DNA of 64,000 nucleotides from Megachile rotundata (lineage: Eukaryota > Arthropoda > Insecta > Hymenoptera > Megachilidae), in NCBI RefSeq assembly GCF_050947335.1, contig NC_134995.1:9586501-9650500 (forward strand), written 5' to 3'. Of the stretch, positions 1 through 12,010 are shown piece after piece. The first letter of the stretch is position 1. Each line of letters starts with the position of its first letter. The translations under genes and the position numbers were made by a program. Below the pieces are notes generated by a model, which saw nothing but the letters and a program-made list of their open reading frames with translations, searched no databases and was not told where the DNA came from.

Positions 1-162
1 CGCGCATCTAGAATTCAACGATCTCTACGCAACGGTGATCGCGCCACCGAAATCAGGAATCAGGAACAACCGGATGTAGAAGTGTTTTATACGTGTCGTG
101 CCAGCCGTGTATGTGGAACGAAGTGCAGTAAATCGGGCGCACTGCCACGGAATACAACGTGA
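1..162 (+). other. Open frame entering from window edge, unassigned
   Basis: Frame 1 is open from the first base to a TGA at 160-162 (53 codons). It has four cysteines or so near its end (motifs FYTCRAS and GTKCSK) but no ATG and no recognised domain. It could be the end of an exon from outside the window, or chance in a locally GC-richer stretch. No family is assigned. Confidence 0.12.
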
Positions 163-446
163 CCCCGGCTACGTGCCCGTTCAAATTCGTATGCTCCTTC
201 GGCCTTTACATACGTCATCTTCGCTCGTTTGCATCGTGACCGATGCAATAATTATAGGAAATCGATGAGACATTCGAGGATGCTCTTCGAATTCCATTTA
301 CCTCATTACCTGTCAAGTTTTTATTTCGATCTTGAGTACATTTTTTACTCCCTATTTTGAACATTCTAAAAATCCAGAATCCAGAAATTCCTGCACTCTG
401 GAATTTTATTCCAACTGTTTACATCTGGGAGTTTCTGGTGCAGCAA

Positions 447-945
447 AGTGACGATAGCCACAAAGATAATATCATCCTCAGGTTTCCTTGAAACTTCATC
501 CTCGTAATCCCGTTTAATGCGAGAAGAGTCCCTCGAAAATTTGCCATCACGGGCAAGTAAAAAAAGAAAGGACTATGCAGAAACTTCTCCGGCAAGAAAA
601 TTGACAAAACTAGTAGAATGTTATTCTCGAATTTCTTTGAAACTTCATCGTCTTAATCCTCGTTAATCCTCGTTAAAAATAAGAGGAGAAGTCAAGTATC
701 CCTCCGCGGGACACGATCGTAAATTGTCTAACAATTACTGGAGATAAAGGTAATTAAAATAGATGGCATAAAAAACGTCTGCTAGAAGAAAGTAACGATC
801 CGCGTCACAAAGACGCCATTATTCTCGAGATTAGCCGAAACTTCGTCTTCTTAATCTTGTTTAATTTGAGGAAGATGAAAAGTCGGGTATCCTGGTGCAC
901 GGTATAATCGTAAATTAACCAGCCATTACTATGTTACGGAGAGAG
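447..945. repeat. Three diverged direct repeats
   Basis: The motif GAAACTTC(A/G)TC followed by a TTAATC/GTTTAAT stretch recurs at about 490, 639 and 837. In the last two copies the similarity continues through AGTCnnGTATCC and ATCGTAAATT. Spacing is about 149 and 198 bp, so these look like old, decayed tandem duplications. No gene is recognised in the surrounding 163-1140. Confidence 0.45.
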
Positions 946-1139
946 TGGGTCAAGAGCAATTCCGCGAGTCTAAAAGAACGTTTTAAAAGCAAGCGTATCG
1001 CGTTAATGCAGACCGTGCTTAAGCCACCGAATGTCCACCATTACTCTTTCGTACTGCCTTAAACCTCGATCCGTGTCGGCTATGTGTACCATGAGGCGAT
1101 AAATTGAGCGTCTTTTAATTTGCGATTTCTAGGAGCTGC

Positions 1140-1690
1140 GGATTTGAGAGATTTGTGGAATTTTGGGGGAATTTTGATATTTGGGAATTTGGGTTATTGG
1201 ATTTGAGAAGTTTGAGAAGGTTAAGGAGGTTAAGAAGGTTAAGAAGTTTAAGAAGTTTAAGAAGTTTAAGAAGTTTAAGAAATTTAGGAACTTTGAGAAA
1301 TTTGCAAAATTTGAGAATTTTGTGTATTTTGAGATGTTTGAGAAGTTTGAGAATTTCCAGAAGTTGAAGAAGTTTGGGAAGATTAAGAATATTACAAAAT
1401 TTGAGAAGTTTGAGAAATCTGAGGATTTTGCAAATTTTTAGAAGTTTAGGAAATTCGAGAAGTTTGCGAAGATTAAGAGATTTGAGAAATTTGGTAATTT
1501 TTACAAATTTGAGAAGTTTGAGAAGTTTCAGAAGTGTCAGAAATTTAGGGAATTCAAGGGCTTTAAGAAATTTGAAAATTTAAGAATTTTGTGAAATTTG
1601 AGACGTTTAAGAAATTTGGTAATTTTAAGAAACTTGCGTAGTTTGAGAATTTTTAGTAGTTTGAGAATATAAGAAGTGTACAGAATCTAA
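1140..1690. repeat. Purine-rich 9-bp minisatellite (AAGTTTGAG type)
   Basis: Units such as AAGTTTAAG and AAGTTTGAG repeat with a 9-bp period, purest near 1230-1275 and decaying on both sides into AAATTTGAG and AATTTTGAG. Because 9 is a multiple of 3, the frames here encode meaningless (KKF)n or (LRS)n strings. The array is followed directly by a pyrimidine-rich block of opposite strand polarity. Confidence 0.9.
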
Positions 1691-1703
1691 AAAATTGAGT
1701 TGA

Positions 1704-1970
1704 ATGTCATATTCAAATTCCTGCGTCCCCAAATTTCAACATCCCAAAATTCCTAGATTCCCCATATTCCTACGTCCCCAAATTACAACGTCCCGAAATA
1801 CCAAACTCCCAAAATCCCTGCAATCCCAAAACCCTCCCAAAATTCCCAAAATCCTCCTCAAATCTCCCAAACTACCATCTTCCCAAAGTCGCAACCTCCT
1901 CACATCCCTCACATCATCTCGCTTTATGTCCCCATTTTACTTACTCACCATATATCTTATTTAACCACCG
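1704..1970. repeat. C-rich degenerate minisatellite, opposite polarity
   Basis: Units of the type CCCAAAATTCC and CCTACGTCCCCAAATT are seen. They are the complement of the GGGACGTAGGAATTTG family found on this strand at 3640-3740 and 6840-7720. Together with the preceding G/A-rich block this gives a G-rich to C-rich switch. Confidence 0.8.
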
Positions 1971-3118
1971 CATGCCTTCAACCACCTCATTTTCCCCCAT
2001 TTAAACCATAACTACACTTAAACACCTTAATTAACTTAAATACCTTATTCAACTACCACCTTAATTACGGCTGAAAAAAAGCCCCAAACGAAACGGCATC
2101 GAAATCCCTGTAGGTCTGGCTATTTTGAGCTCGTCAATACCTGGAACCATAATAACGAACACTATCCGTCGCATTACGTCGTAAATACACGTTCGGCCTA
2201 ACTAGAAATTCGTGGTCCGAAAATGATCGAAATGAGAGGCCCTGGCCGTATTAGCCATCTCATTAAAAGAGTAGAAGAAACGTTAAATGTCGGTTGCGGT
2301 ACGTTTGCGCGAGCGACAACCACTATAAACTCAATCACGTTACGCGTTTCCGAGCGTTGCTGTTCGCGCAGCTCGAAAAGTCGCGTGCATCTTTGAAAAA
2401 GCATCGAGACGTTGGTTTTTTCATGCGGGTCATAATGTCGAAATTGCATGTTCGAGTCGTAGCGGCATGATGAATCTCGGCCGAATTCGACAAACTATTT
2501 TTTGCCGGGCGAGACAGGTATTCGCGTGCAGCCTCGGTTACACCACGAAGAAAACGACCGGCGATGAAGACAAGGAGGAGAGAAAAAAGAAAAGGAAACA
2601 GACCACTCTGTTAATGCGAAGTAATGGACGAAGGTAACTGGCGAGCTACACAAATAATAGGCTAGCGTCGAGGAGGACGTGTTTGCCGGACGATTCATCC
2701 TTTTCTCCGACACAGTCGCCGTTCGCGCATTTCAATAACAAGCCGTCTAAACGGCTAATTCAGCTTTATGGTTTATGGACAATGGGCGTTTTACGCGAGC
2801 GATTCGAGCAGCCAGAAATCCCGTTCGAGGACTGTTAATCTTCGACATGATCGTGGCACGCGCTCCTATTCAACCGACCGCCAACAAAACGATTCCTTCC
2901 AAGTAGTAGCTGCTTAACGGCAGTAAGAGATAAACGGAAATACGTGGAACCCGACGGAGAAATGCAAGGAGCGCAGTTAAGATTTTTCTTCTAGCGTACA
3001 CGTGAACCACCGAGGGGAGGAGATGCGGGATTCTTTGCTGGAATCGATGTTTCAGAACGATGTGGCTCTACGTTCTGTCAAGATAATGCGCTTTCTTACT
3101 GGCTTCGCGTACTTGGAG
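1971..3118. other. Unique intergenic stretch, no gene recognised
   Basis: Non-repetitive DNA with GC-richer patches at 2200-2460 and 2490-2720. Short frames occur on the minus strand (2198-2449 and 2495-2713). They show no recognisable domain or splice context, so nothing is called. Confidence 0.5.
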
Positions 3119-3120
3119 TT

Positions 3121-3613
3121 CTCAAACATTTCGAACTTTTCAAGTTTCTTAAGTTAATCACATTTACGAATTATCAATTTCTCAAACTTTTCGAACTTTT
3201 CAAGTTTCTTAAGTTAATCACATTTACGAATTATTAATTTCTCAAACTTTTCGAACTTTTCAAGTTTCTTAAGTTAATCACATTTACGAATTATCAATTT
3301 CTCAAACTTTTCGAACTTTTCAAGTTTCTTAAGTTAATCACATTTACGAATTATCAATTTCTCAAACTTTTCGAACTTTTCAAGTTTCTTAAGTTAATCA
3401 CATTTACGAATTATCAATTTCTCAAACTTTTCGAACTTTTCAAGTTTCTTAAGTTAATCACATTTACGAATTATCAATTTCTCAAACTTTTCGAACTTTT
3501 CAAGTTTCTTAAGTTAATCACATTTACGAATTATCAATTTCTCAAACTTTTCGAACTTTTCAAGTATCTTAAGTTAATCACATTTACGAATTATCAATTT
3601 CTCAAACTTTTCG
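3121..3613. repeat. 60-bp satellite, eight near-identical copies
   Basis: Eight consecutive units of exactly 60 bp run from 3121 to 3600, plus a 13-bp partial copy. Units begin CTCAAACTTTTCGAAC and end ACGAATTATCAATTT. Only three single-base differences are visible: unit 1 CATTTC, unit 2 TTATTAATTT, unit 8 AAGTATCTT. Such homogeneity indicates recent amplification or ongoing homogenisation. Confidence 0.98.
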
Positions 3614-4300
3614 GTTTTCAAGTTTTCAAATTGGGACGAAGGAATTTGGGGGATCCAGAAATTTAGGGACGCAGGAATTTGGGGGATCTAGGAATTTTGG
3701 AACGAAGAAATTTGGAGGATCTAGGAATTTGGGGACTTTTGGAATTTTAGAAATTACAAATTTGGAAGTTTAGAATTTTTCGACGATGGAATTCTAGGGA
3801 TTTTGAGAATTATGAGTGTGGAAGTTTGAGACCATGGAATTGTAGGGATTTTGATAATTATAACATTAGAAATTTGGAACTATGGAATTCTAGGGAATTT
3901 GATAATTATAACTTTGGAAGTTTGGGACCATGGAATTCTAGGGAATTTGATAATTATAACTTTGGAAGTTTGGGACCATGGAATTTTAGGGAATTTGATA
4001 ATTATAACTTTGGAAGTTTGGGACTATGAAATTATGGGAACTTTAGGATTTTAGAATTTTGTCATTTTGAGACTTTGAGACATTTGGAACTTCGAATATT
4101 TGAACCTAGGGAATTCTAGGGATTTTGGGAATTACGACTTTGGAACCCTGGGTCTTTTGAGCTGTGGGATTCTTGGAATTTTGAGAATTGTGATATAGAA
4201 ACTTTGGGTCTATGAAATCTTAGGAATTTTGAAAATTACTACTTTGGATGTTTACGACTCTGGAATTATAGAAATTTTATGGATTTGATACTTCAGAAGT
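3614..4300. repeat. Degenerate G-rich minisatellite with 48-bp sub-array
   Basis: The stretch 3640-3750 belongs to the GGGACGnAGGAATTTG family. At 3826-4030 a 48-bp unit (containing ACCATGGAATTCTAGGG and GATAATTATAACTTTGG) is present about four times. Further units decay to about 4300. The open frames within it (NYNFGSLG repeats) are by-products of the 48-bp period. Confidence 0.9.
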
Positions 4301-5639
4301 TTGGAGCTAAATTATTTAATAAATTTTGAAAATTTCAATTTTGCAAGTTTGGAACTACAGAATTCTATATTATTTGGGATTCTTAAAGCTTACAGTTTGA
4401 AACATGCAAATCTAGAAAATTTTCATTTAAATCACAATCTTTCTCAAAATTACACAAACTTAAATAACCTCATAATTGCATAAACTCACACTTAATTTAC
4501 AATCCATCAGTACATATTGGCAATCTATTATATATTAACGAAGTCTATAATTTGATACTACTCAAATCTAAATAACCCTAAATTTGTAATACAAACTTAC
4601 ATAACCTCAAACTTGTATAAACTCATACACTTAACGTTCAACCCATCACTACATACATGGCAACCTTCATCTGCAAGACCCACTATTTCTCGAATCAATC
4701 GATATTTAAATAACCCTCCAAGTTCATTACATCCTCCAATTACTATAATCACATATGTACTCTTCCACATATTTAAAATATTATCTACAAGTCTCTATCC
4801 ATAATAAAGATTATTTTACGACATCCACTACCATCACGACAAAAATCATCTTTTAATTTCCTTAGCGTATTTCTCCTCAGGAAGGGATCGATCAGTCCGA
4901 TACTCGATTTATTACAACTTCAAACTATTTCCGTTAATACACATATGGCCTTTCATTGGCGGATTCGCTGGCAAGATAGATGCGATGGGCAGCAAAATTT
5001 ATTACGCGGCTTAAAGTCTCTGTAGGGAAATCATTTCGTGATAATTGAATGTAAATCTTGCGCGCTTAGATGGGCATAAATCATTTTGTAATTTGCTTAG
5101 AACGTTTGATTCGTTACTTTCTGAATTAAAATTGAGAAAAATTCTTTCAAATTAGTTTCTTTAACGGGTCATCTATCATCGCGTTTTTATGTCCCATTAA
5201 GTTTGTAACAGCGTCAAATATTTATTTTACAAGCTGACGAATTATGCCGATTCTGAGAAACGGGGTAAAAACTACGATTTTATGGCGGTCGTTAATGTTT
5301 GCAGACATTCTTGGGCGTTATTGAGACGTTCGATGTCCGAATTTAGAAGCGATAATTTGACTCTTATTTACACGTGTCTTCTATAAAAAGATTCGAACTA
5401 TCATGCGATTTTTTTCTTTCGGTATATTCCACTCTTTATGTATGCACAGATAATTATGTATATTACATAGATAATTATGTATCTTATGGATGTTTCATTA
5501 TATAGATAATTATATAAAGAATTTAGTGACTAAACAGTTCAATAAATTAATAATTAAATGATCAAGATGTTAAACATTCATATCTTCATGGACATAAACA
5601 ATTTAACTAGTATTTCAACATTTTGTACACATATGTATT
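4301..5639. other. AT-rich unique stretch, no gene recognised
   Basis: The first 500 bp is C-poor to C-rich low-complexity sequence (ACCTCAAACTTG, AATAACC). From about 4860 it is ordinary AT-rich DNA. No coding signal, RNA gene or element end was recognised. Confidence 0.5.
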
Positions 5640-6230
5640 ATATATGTGTAATCTAATATGTAATAGTTTGTACACACATGTGTAACGTATGGATAATCTC
5701 ATATGTAATATTTTGTACACATGTGTAACGTATGGATAATCTCATATGTAATATTTTGTACACATGTGTAACGTATGGATAATCTCATATGTAATATTTT
5801 GTACACATGTGTATAATGTACGTATAATCTCATATGTAATACTTTGTACACGTATGTATAATTTATGTAAAATCTCATATGTAATATTTTCTACACACAT
5901 GTATAATTTATGTAAAATCTCATATGTAATATTTTCTACACACATGTATAATTTATGTAAAATCTCATATGTAATATTTTGTACACATATGTATAATCTA
6001 TGTATAATCTAATATGTGCTATTTTGTACACACATGTATAATCTATGTAGAATCTCATATATGTAATATTTTGTACACATATGTGTAATCTATGTAATAA
6101 TCTCATCTGTAATATTTTGTACACACATGTATAATCTATGTATAATCTCATATGTGATATTTGGTACACATATGTATAATCTATGAATAATCTCATATGT
6201 AACATTTGTACACATATGTACATTCTCAAA
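5640..6230. repeat. AT-rich satellite of about 45-47 bp units
   Basis: About twelve units carry CTCATATGTAATATTTTGTACAC and TGTATAATCTATGTATAATC. Many units contain CATATG and ACATGT palindromes. Frames on both strands (Cys/Tyr/Ile-rich) are repeat artefacts. Confidence 0.95.
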
Positions 6231-6839
6231 CACATGCATAATAACAAGTATACTCTGAAATTATCAAAATAATTCACCAAAATTAATTTTATTAATCAAT
6301 TATATATATTGTTAATTATACATTGCTAAAAACTTGTCAGGTCTAACTACAATACTCTAACACCTAACAATGTTAGCCTACCATTAATAATAATGAGTCA
6401 CAATAATTTTATTTGCATTCCAATCGCTACAACACGAATAATAATGAGTCACAATTTCATTTGCATTCCAAGCATCGCAACACATGTCCATAATTTCTAG
6501 TATGCTCCTCAACCTATCAGACGAAGAAATAACAGTTCTAACAATTATTCACAATGATTATCAGAAGCAAGATAGAAGTCAAACACTAGAATCGAATACA
6601 ACAGCCATTCATTACTGAACACGTTGTCAACGCGACAGGACTATCAAAGAGTAAAATACCGACATGCACACGGAGCTAGGTATTCATTCGATGCGTGTGC
6701 AAATAAAACACGCAGAGCACAATCTATGCTCATACTTCAACACCTTTCTCTGTCGCGTTGAATCCCGCGTGTATCGATATCATTCACCCTGGATACGCTC
6801 GTAAACTAGAGAGTTTAGTGCTGTTGGACGGGGTTTTGC
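6231..6839. other. Unique stretch with a 51-bp duplication
   Basis: A unit starting TAATGAGTCACAAT and including TTTGCATTCCAA occurs at 6391 and again at 6442, a simple tandem duplication. The remainder (6500-6839) is unique DNA with no recognised gene. Confidence 0.5.
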
Positions 6840-7870
6840 AATTTGAGGTTTAGGAATATGGGGACGTAGGAATTTGGGAGGTGTAGAGATTTGGGAGATG
6901 TAGAGATTTGAGGGATGTAGAGATTTGGGGATTTGGAAATTTGGGAGATGTGGGAATTTGGGGGAGTTGGGAATTTGGGGACGTAGGAATTTGGGGGATG
7001 TAGAGATTCGGGGACGTAGGAATTTGGGGGATGTGGAGATTCGGGAACGTGGGAATTTGGGGACGTGGGAATTTGGGGACGTGGGAATTTGGGGGATGTG
7101 GAGATTCGGGGACGTAAGAATTTGGGGACATAGGAATTTGGGGGATGTGGAGATTCGGGAACGTGGGAATTTGGGGACGTGGGAATTTGGGGACGTGGGA
7201 ATTTGGGGACGTGGAGATTCGGGGACGTAAGAATTTGGGGACATAGGAATTTAGGGGATGTGGAGATTCGGGAACGTGGGAATTTGGGGACGTGGGAATT
7301 TGGGGACGTGGGAATTTGGGGACGTGGGAATTTGGGGACGTGGGAATTTGGGGACGTAGGAATTTGGGGGATGTGGAGATTCGGGGACGTAAGAATTTGG
7401 GGACGTAGGAATTTGGGGGATGTAGAGATTCGGGGACGTGGGAATTTGGGGACGTAGGAATTTGGGGGGTCTGAGAATTTGGGGACGTAGGAATTTGGGG
7501 GATGTAGAGATTCGGGGACGTGGGAATTTGGGGACGTAGGAATTTGGGGGGTCTGAGAATTTGGGGACGTAGGAATTTGGGGGATGTTGACATTCGGGGA
7601 CGTGGGAATTTGGGGACGTGGGAATTTGGGGGATATAGAGATTTGGGGACGTGAGAATTCGGGGATTTGGGAATTTGGGGGGTCTGGGAATTCGGGAATT
7701 TGAATACTTAGCAATCCAGGTATTTGTGGACCTAGGAATTTAAGGAACCCAGAGATTGGGAGATCCCAGAAGTCTAGAAGATCCCAGGAGTTTGGGGAAC
7801 CCTAGAGTTTCGGATAATCCAGGTGTTTGTGTACATAGGAACTTGAGGACCTACAAATTTGATAATCTAA
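6840..7870. repeat. 16-bp G-rich minisatellite (GGGACGTGGGAATTTG)
   Basis: Dozens of 16-bp units GAATTTGGGGACGTGG alternate with a sister unit containing GATGTGGAGATTCGGG. The array is dense to about 7720 and then decays. All six frames are largely open because 16 is not a multiple of 3 and no unit carries a stop, which yields false Ser-Pro-Asn and Gly-Asp-Val proteins of up to 299 residues. Confidence 0.97.
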
Positions 7871-8532
7871 ATCTTTTAAAATCCACAAATTTGATCCTTC
7901 GCAATCTAATTTGAACTTAGCAATCTAAAACTATGCAAATTCCATTATTTCATAACATAATAATAAAAAAACTTAAAAAACGTAAACCTCAAAAATTCTA
8001 AACCTTGCTCCCTTACAAACCTATCAAACTCCCCAATATTCAACATTACATTCTCCACCCAAAAAGAAGTAAGTAACAATAAAGTGTGAAATATGTGTCT
8101 CACGAGGGTCCTGTCAATACCTAAAATATTCCTCCATTGACCGCTAGAATTTATAGATCCAAGGCCTAGTCGCGTGTACAGCCGAGATATCTCGATTACG
8201 GGAACGAGTTTAGATCGTTGATAGCGGCGTGCTAATTATACGTTGATACGCGTATACGCAGCTGATCCACGGACCCCGTCGACAACACCACGTGCCTGCT
8301 GTCTCGGTTGCAATCTTCGCGCCGCTATGGCTATACGCTTATTTACCAAGTAGTTGAATACCATGACAGCTAGTAAGACGGATGTTAGCCATGACATTGC
8401 TCGTGTTCGCGCTCTGTACACCATCGAGCATGGTGGCCTTCTCTATGAATAGTGACGAGCTTGGGAAAGTAGTCGAACGGTTAGAGTATTGCTAACTTGA
8501 GGATGTGGACAATTTTAGATAAATGGTAAAGG
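7871..8532. other. C-rich tail then unique stretch; small minus-strand frame
   Basis: From 7871 to 8060 the sequence is degenerate AAATTCTAAACC-type, the opposite polarity to the preceding array. From 8061 to 8532 it is unique DNA. A 62-codon minus-strand frame (8424 to 8236) starts at an ATG and has a hydrophobic N-terminal run (SWLTSVLLAVMVFNYLV) followed by a basic stretch. It could be a tiny secreted or membrane peptide, but has no recognised family and is most probably chance. Confidence 0.3.
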
Positions 8533-9440
8533 ATGGTACATTTTTTTGGTGAAGTGTGTTATAGTTGGGGGAAGGATTTATCTGGGGAATTTTGGGAAAT
8601 TGGAAATTTGGGGATTTTTGGGGAATTTGGGAAATTTGGGGAATCTGGGGAATTAGGAGAATTGGGGGAATCTGGTGAATTAGGGGAATTAGGGGAATTC
8701 GGGGAATTTAGGAAATTTTGGAATTTGGGGAATTTGGGAAATTTGAGGAATTTAGGAATTTGGAGATTTTGGGAATTTGGGAATTTGGGAATTTGGAGAA
8801 TTTGGGAAATTTGGGGAATCTGGGAAATTAGGAGAATTTGGGAAATTTGGGGAATCTTGGGAATTAGGGGAATTTGGAAAATTTGGAGAATCTTGGAAAT
8901 TAGGGGAATTTGGGAATTTGGGGAATTGGGATTTGAGGAATTGGGGAATTGGGATTTGGGGAATTTAGGAATTTGGGAAATTTGGGAATTTGGGAATTTA
9001 GGAATTTGGGAAATTTGGGAAATTTGGGAATTTGGGAATTTAGGAATTTGGGAAATTTGGGAATTTGGGAATTTGGGAATTTGGGAATTTGGGAAATTTG
9101 GGGAATCTGGGAAATTAGGAGAATTTGGGAAATTTGGGGAATCTTGGGAATTAGGGGAATTTGGAAATTTTGGAGAATCTTGGGAATTAGGGGAATTGGG
9201 ATTTGAGGAATTGAGATTTGAGAAATTGGGATTTGAAGAATTGGGGAATTTGGAAAATTTGGGAATTTGGGGAATTAGGAGAATTTGGGAAATTGGGGAA
9301 TTTGGGAAATTTGAGAAATCTGGGAAATTTGGGAGAATTGGAGAATTGTGAAATTGAGATTTGGAAATATTGGTATTTGAAAAATTAAAATTTAAAAAAT
9401 TGAAACTTGGCAAGTTGGGATTTTGGAAATTGGAATTTTG
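8533..9440. repeat. G-rich minisatellite (GGGAATTTGGGAAATTTG)
   Basis: Units of 8-10 bp such as GGGAATTT and GGGAAATTTG occur with longer internal duplications: the block AATCTGGGAAATTAGGAG recurs at about 8817 and 9105. It is open in several frames on both strands (up to 284 codons, Asn-Ser-Pro-rich or Trp-Glu-Leu-rich), with no meaningful protein. Confidence 0.97.
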
Positions 9441-10500
9441 GGAAATTTGTATTTGGAGATATTAATGTCCACTGATCTACACTCATATCAACCTCTCCAT
9501 ATATCGCCATCGTGGCCATCGAAGATTACCAAACCCAACCATAAAATTCCCAAACCTATCTTTAACAATACCAAACCTAACCATAAAATTACCAAACCTA
9601 CCCATAACATTATCAAACCTAATTCCCAGTACTTTCTCTCTTCATATCTCCCTATCCCTCACGAACAGCCTTACAATGCCGTTCACTGTACATCACCGTC
9701 CAGTTGAACCCGCCGTAGGTGTACTGGTATCCGCGTCACGGACGTACCATTAATTAGGTACATCGAGCATCGGGAAGGCCTTTAACGGTATACAAGAGAC
9801 ACGTCGCCATTAACGCGAACACCCTGACGATTCCGACGTCGACGTCACCTTCGCGTCGCCGATCGCTCGTTACCAACAGATGCCTAGAGACTATGGGATC
9901 GCCTTGCTAGAGGTCACGCCTCGACACGTGGGAAAAAAAAGGACAGACTCGCTGTCTCGGTAAATATAGGCGCAGCCTGGCTCTCGTAGCCGCGGTAAAA
10001 ATCGCTGGACTGGCCATGTTCCGAATAACAGTAAAAGAGCGGTTTATTTGCATTTCTGCTCGTAAAGCCGCCGTTTCGTTTCTTCTCTACGCTGTGATTA
10101 CCGAATCTGATGTTTTATGATTGCTTTCGATACTTTCGTTTGTGGTGTTGCGATGGTTGGATACGTAGTTTGGGAAATTAGAACTGTGGGTGGTTTGTGG
10201 ATGTGATTTTTGCGTCTGTTGATTTATTAATGTATAAGTTTATAGATATTTATATCATATGACTTTTAAATTTGTAGGTCTTTAGAGTTTTGTATAAGTA
10301 AGTCATTCAATTATTGAATTACTAAGTCACTTGATGACTGAATAATTGAATCATTGAATTGGACAATCATTTATTACTAAATTAGTAAATTAGTGAATTA
10401 GTACAACACTGCAACACTGAATGACTGAATAACTGAAGCACTGGAACATAGGATCACTAAATGTCTGTTAATATATATGACTAGCTATCATTATCTACAA
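9441..10500. other. Intergenic stretch, no gene recognised
   Basis: From 9520 to 9640 there are short AAACCTAACCATAAAATT repeats. From 9700 to 10130 the DNA is GC-richer and unique without a recognised coding signal. From 10180 to 10500 it is AT-rich with irregular TGAATAATTGAATCATTGAA microrepeats. Confidence 0.5.
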
Positions 10501-11185
10501 CTCACTATCACTAACCATCACTAACCATCACTAACCATCACTAACCATCACTAACCATCACTAAGTATCACTAAGTATCACTAAGTATCACTAACCATCA
10601 CTTACTATCACTAACTATCACTATTACTAACAATAGATACGCTAACTGTCACTAAATATTACTAACTGTCGCTAACTTACTGTCACTAACTGTCACTGAC
10701 TGTCACTAACCATCACTATAGCCATCAGTAATGATCACTAACCATCAATAGCTATCACTACTCATTACAAATCATCACTATTACTGATCATTACTAACCA
10801 TCACTATCACCAATCATCACTAAGTATGACTAAGTATCACTAACCATCACTAAGCATCACTAACTATCACTAAGTATCACTAATCATCACTAAGCATCAC
10901 TAACTATCACTAACCATAGACTTACTAACTGTCACTACATATCACCAACTGTCGCTAACTGCCACTAGCTGTCAGTAACTGTGACTGACTGTCACTAACC
11001 ATCACTATAGCCATCACTAATGATCACTAACCATCAATAGCTATCACTACTCATCACGAATTATCGCTATTACTTATCATCACTAACCATCGCTATCACT
11101 AATCATCACTAACCCTCACTAACTATCACTAATTATCACTAACCATCGCTAACCATGACTAACCATCACTAATCGTTACTAATGC
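10501..11185. repeat. 10-bp minisatellite (CATCACTAAC)
   Basis: Units CATCACTAAC, TATCACTAAG and TGTCACTAAC repeat at about 10 bp. A larger segment is duplicated: the run TGTCACTAACCATCACTATAG at about 10695 recurs near 10990, each followed by CCATCA(G/C)TAATGATCAC. The sequence is almost G-free on the plus strand. Confidence 0.95.
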
Positions 11186-12010
11186 ACTCTAGATGCTTTG
11201 ATTCTTAGTTCTCAATATCTGTGGCTCTCTGTATCCCTAGATGTCATATATAATTAGACTACCACATATTTCTCTATATTTTTTTGTCTCTATATTACTA
11301 AATTTCGATATCTATGTATCTCCATATTTGTTGACCCATATATCCACAAATATCCCTACATTACACAGGAAATAATATAATATGAAACTCTCTGTATTTC
11401 TACCTTTCTTGTACACATCTATATGTACCACATTTCAATCATATAACCACAATTTTGACGAATAACATTCTCAACGTACAGATAATCCAACATCACAGTA
11501 TTTTCGAAATATTCAGAAAAATTTGATGCCAGAGATTCAATTAAGAGCGACCAAGTATAATCCCGTAAGCTACTTCGTTAAAGAACACACAGAATGAAAG
11601 TAAAACGAAAAGTTAAGCTTACTGGAGCTTAATTAATGTCGCTGTGTACACCAACTCCTACTAACTTACCGGATAATCTCCCTTTATCTGATAAAAGAAC
11701 GAGACTCGACTTCGAAAGAACCTTTAAATCCGTCAATCCTATCACTGTCATCGAATTCCTAGAATAATCGTATTCTTTTTAGACGATCAATCGGGATTCA
11801 GCTCGATCCGTTTGATGATCGTAAATCGCTCCAGCTATCGTTTCGAGGATCTATACGTCTCCGGAGATGTTGGCATCTCCGGTGAAGGGTGCGACGTGTA
11901 CACTCGGGGGCAAGTTAGACTTCCATCTTTCTACTAGTACATTTTATTTGGTTTTTAAAGGTGTTAGTTATTATGCTGTTAATAGTATTAGTTTTGGGGT
12001 ATTTTAGTAT
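11186..12010. other. Unique stretch, no gene recognised
   Basis: AT-rich to 11640, then more balanced composition to 11930. No frame of note, tRNA box or element end was seen. Confidence 0.5.

Noticed and set aside
6780..7714. Ser-Pro-Asn-rich frames of up to 299 codons on the minus strand
   Set aside because: By-product of the 16-bp GGGACGTGGGAATTTG array; several overlapping frames read the same repeat.
8533..9413. Frames of 272 (plus) and 284 (minus) codons
   Set aside because: Overlapping on opposite strands within an 8-10 bp minisatellite; composition only.
10501..11185. Possible CRISPR-like regular array
   Set aside because: No unique spacers between repeats; it is a plain 10-bp tandem repeat in a eukaryotic genome.
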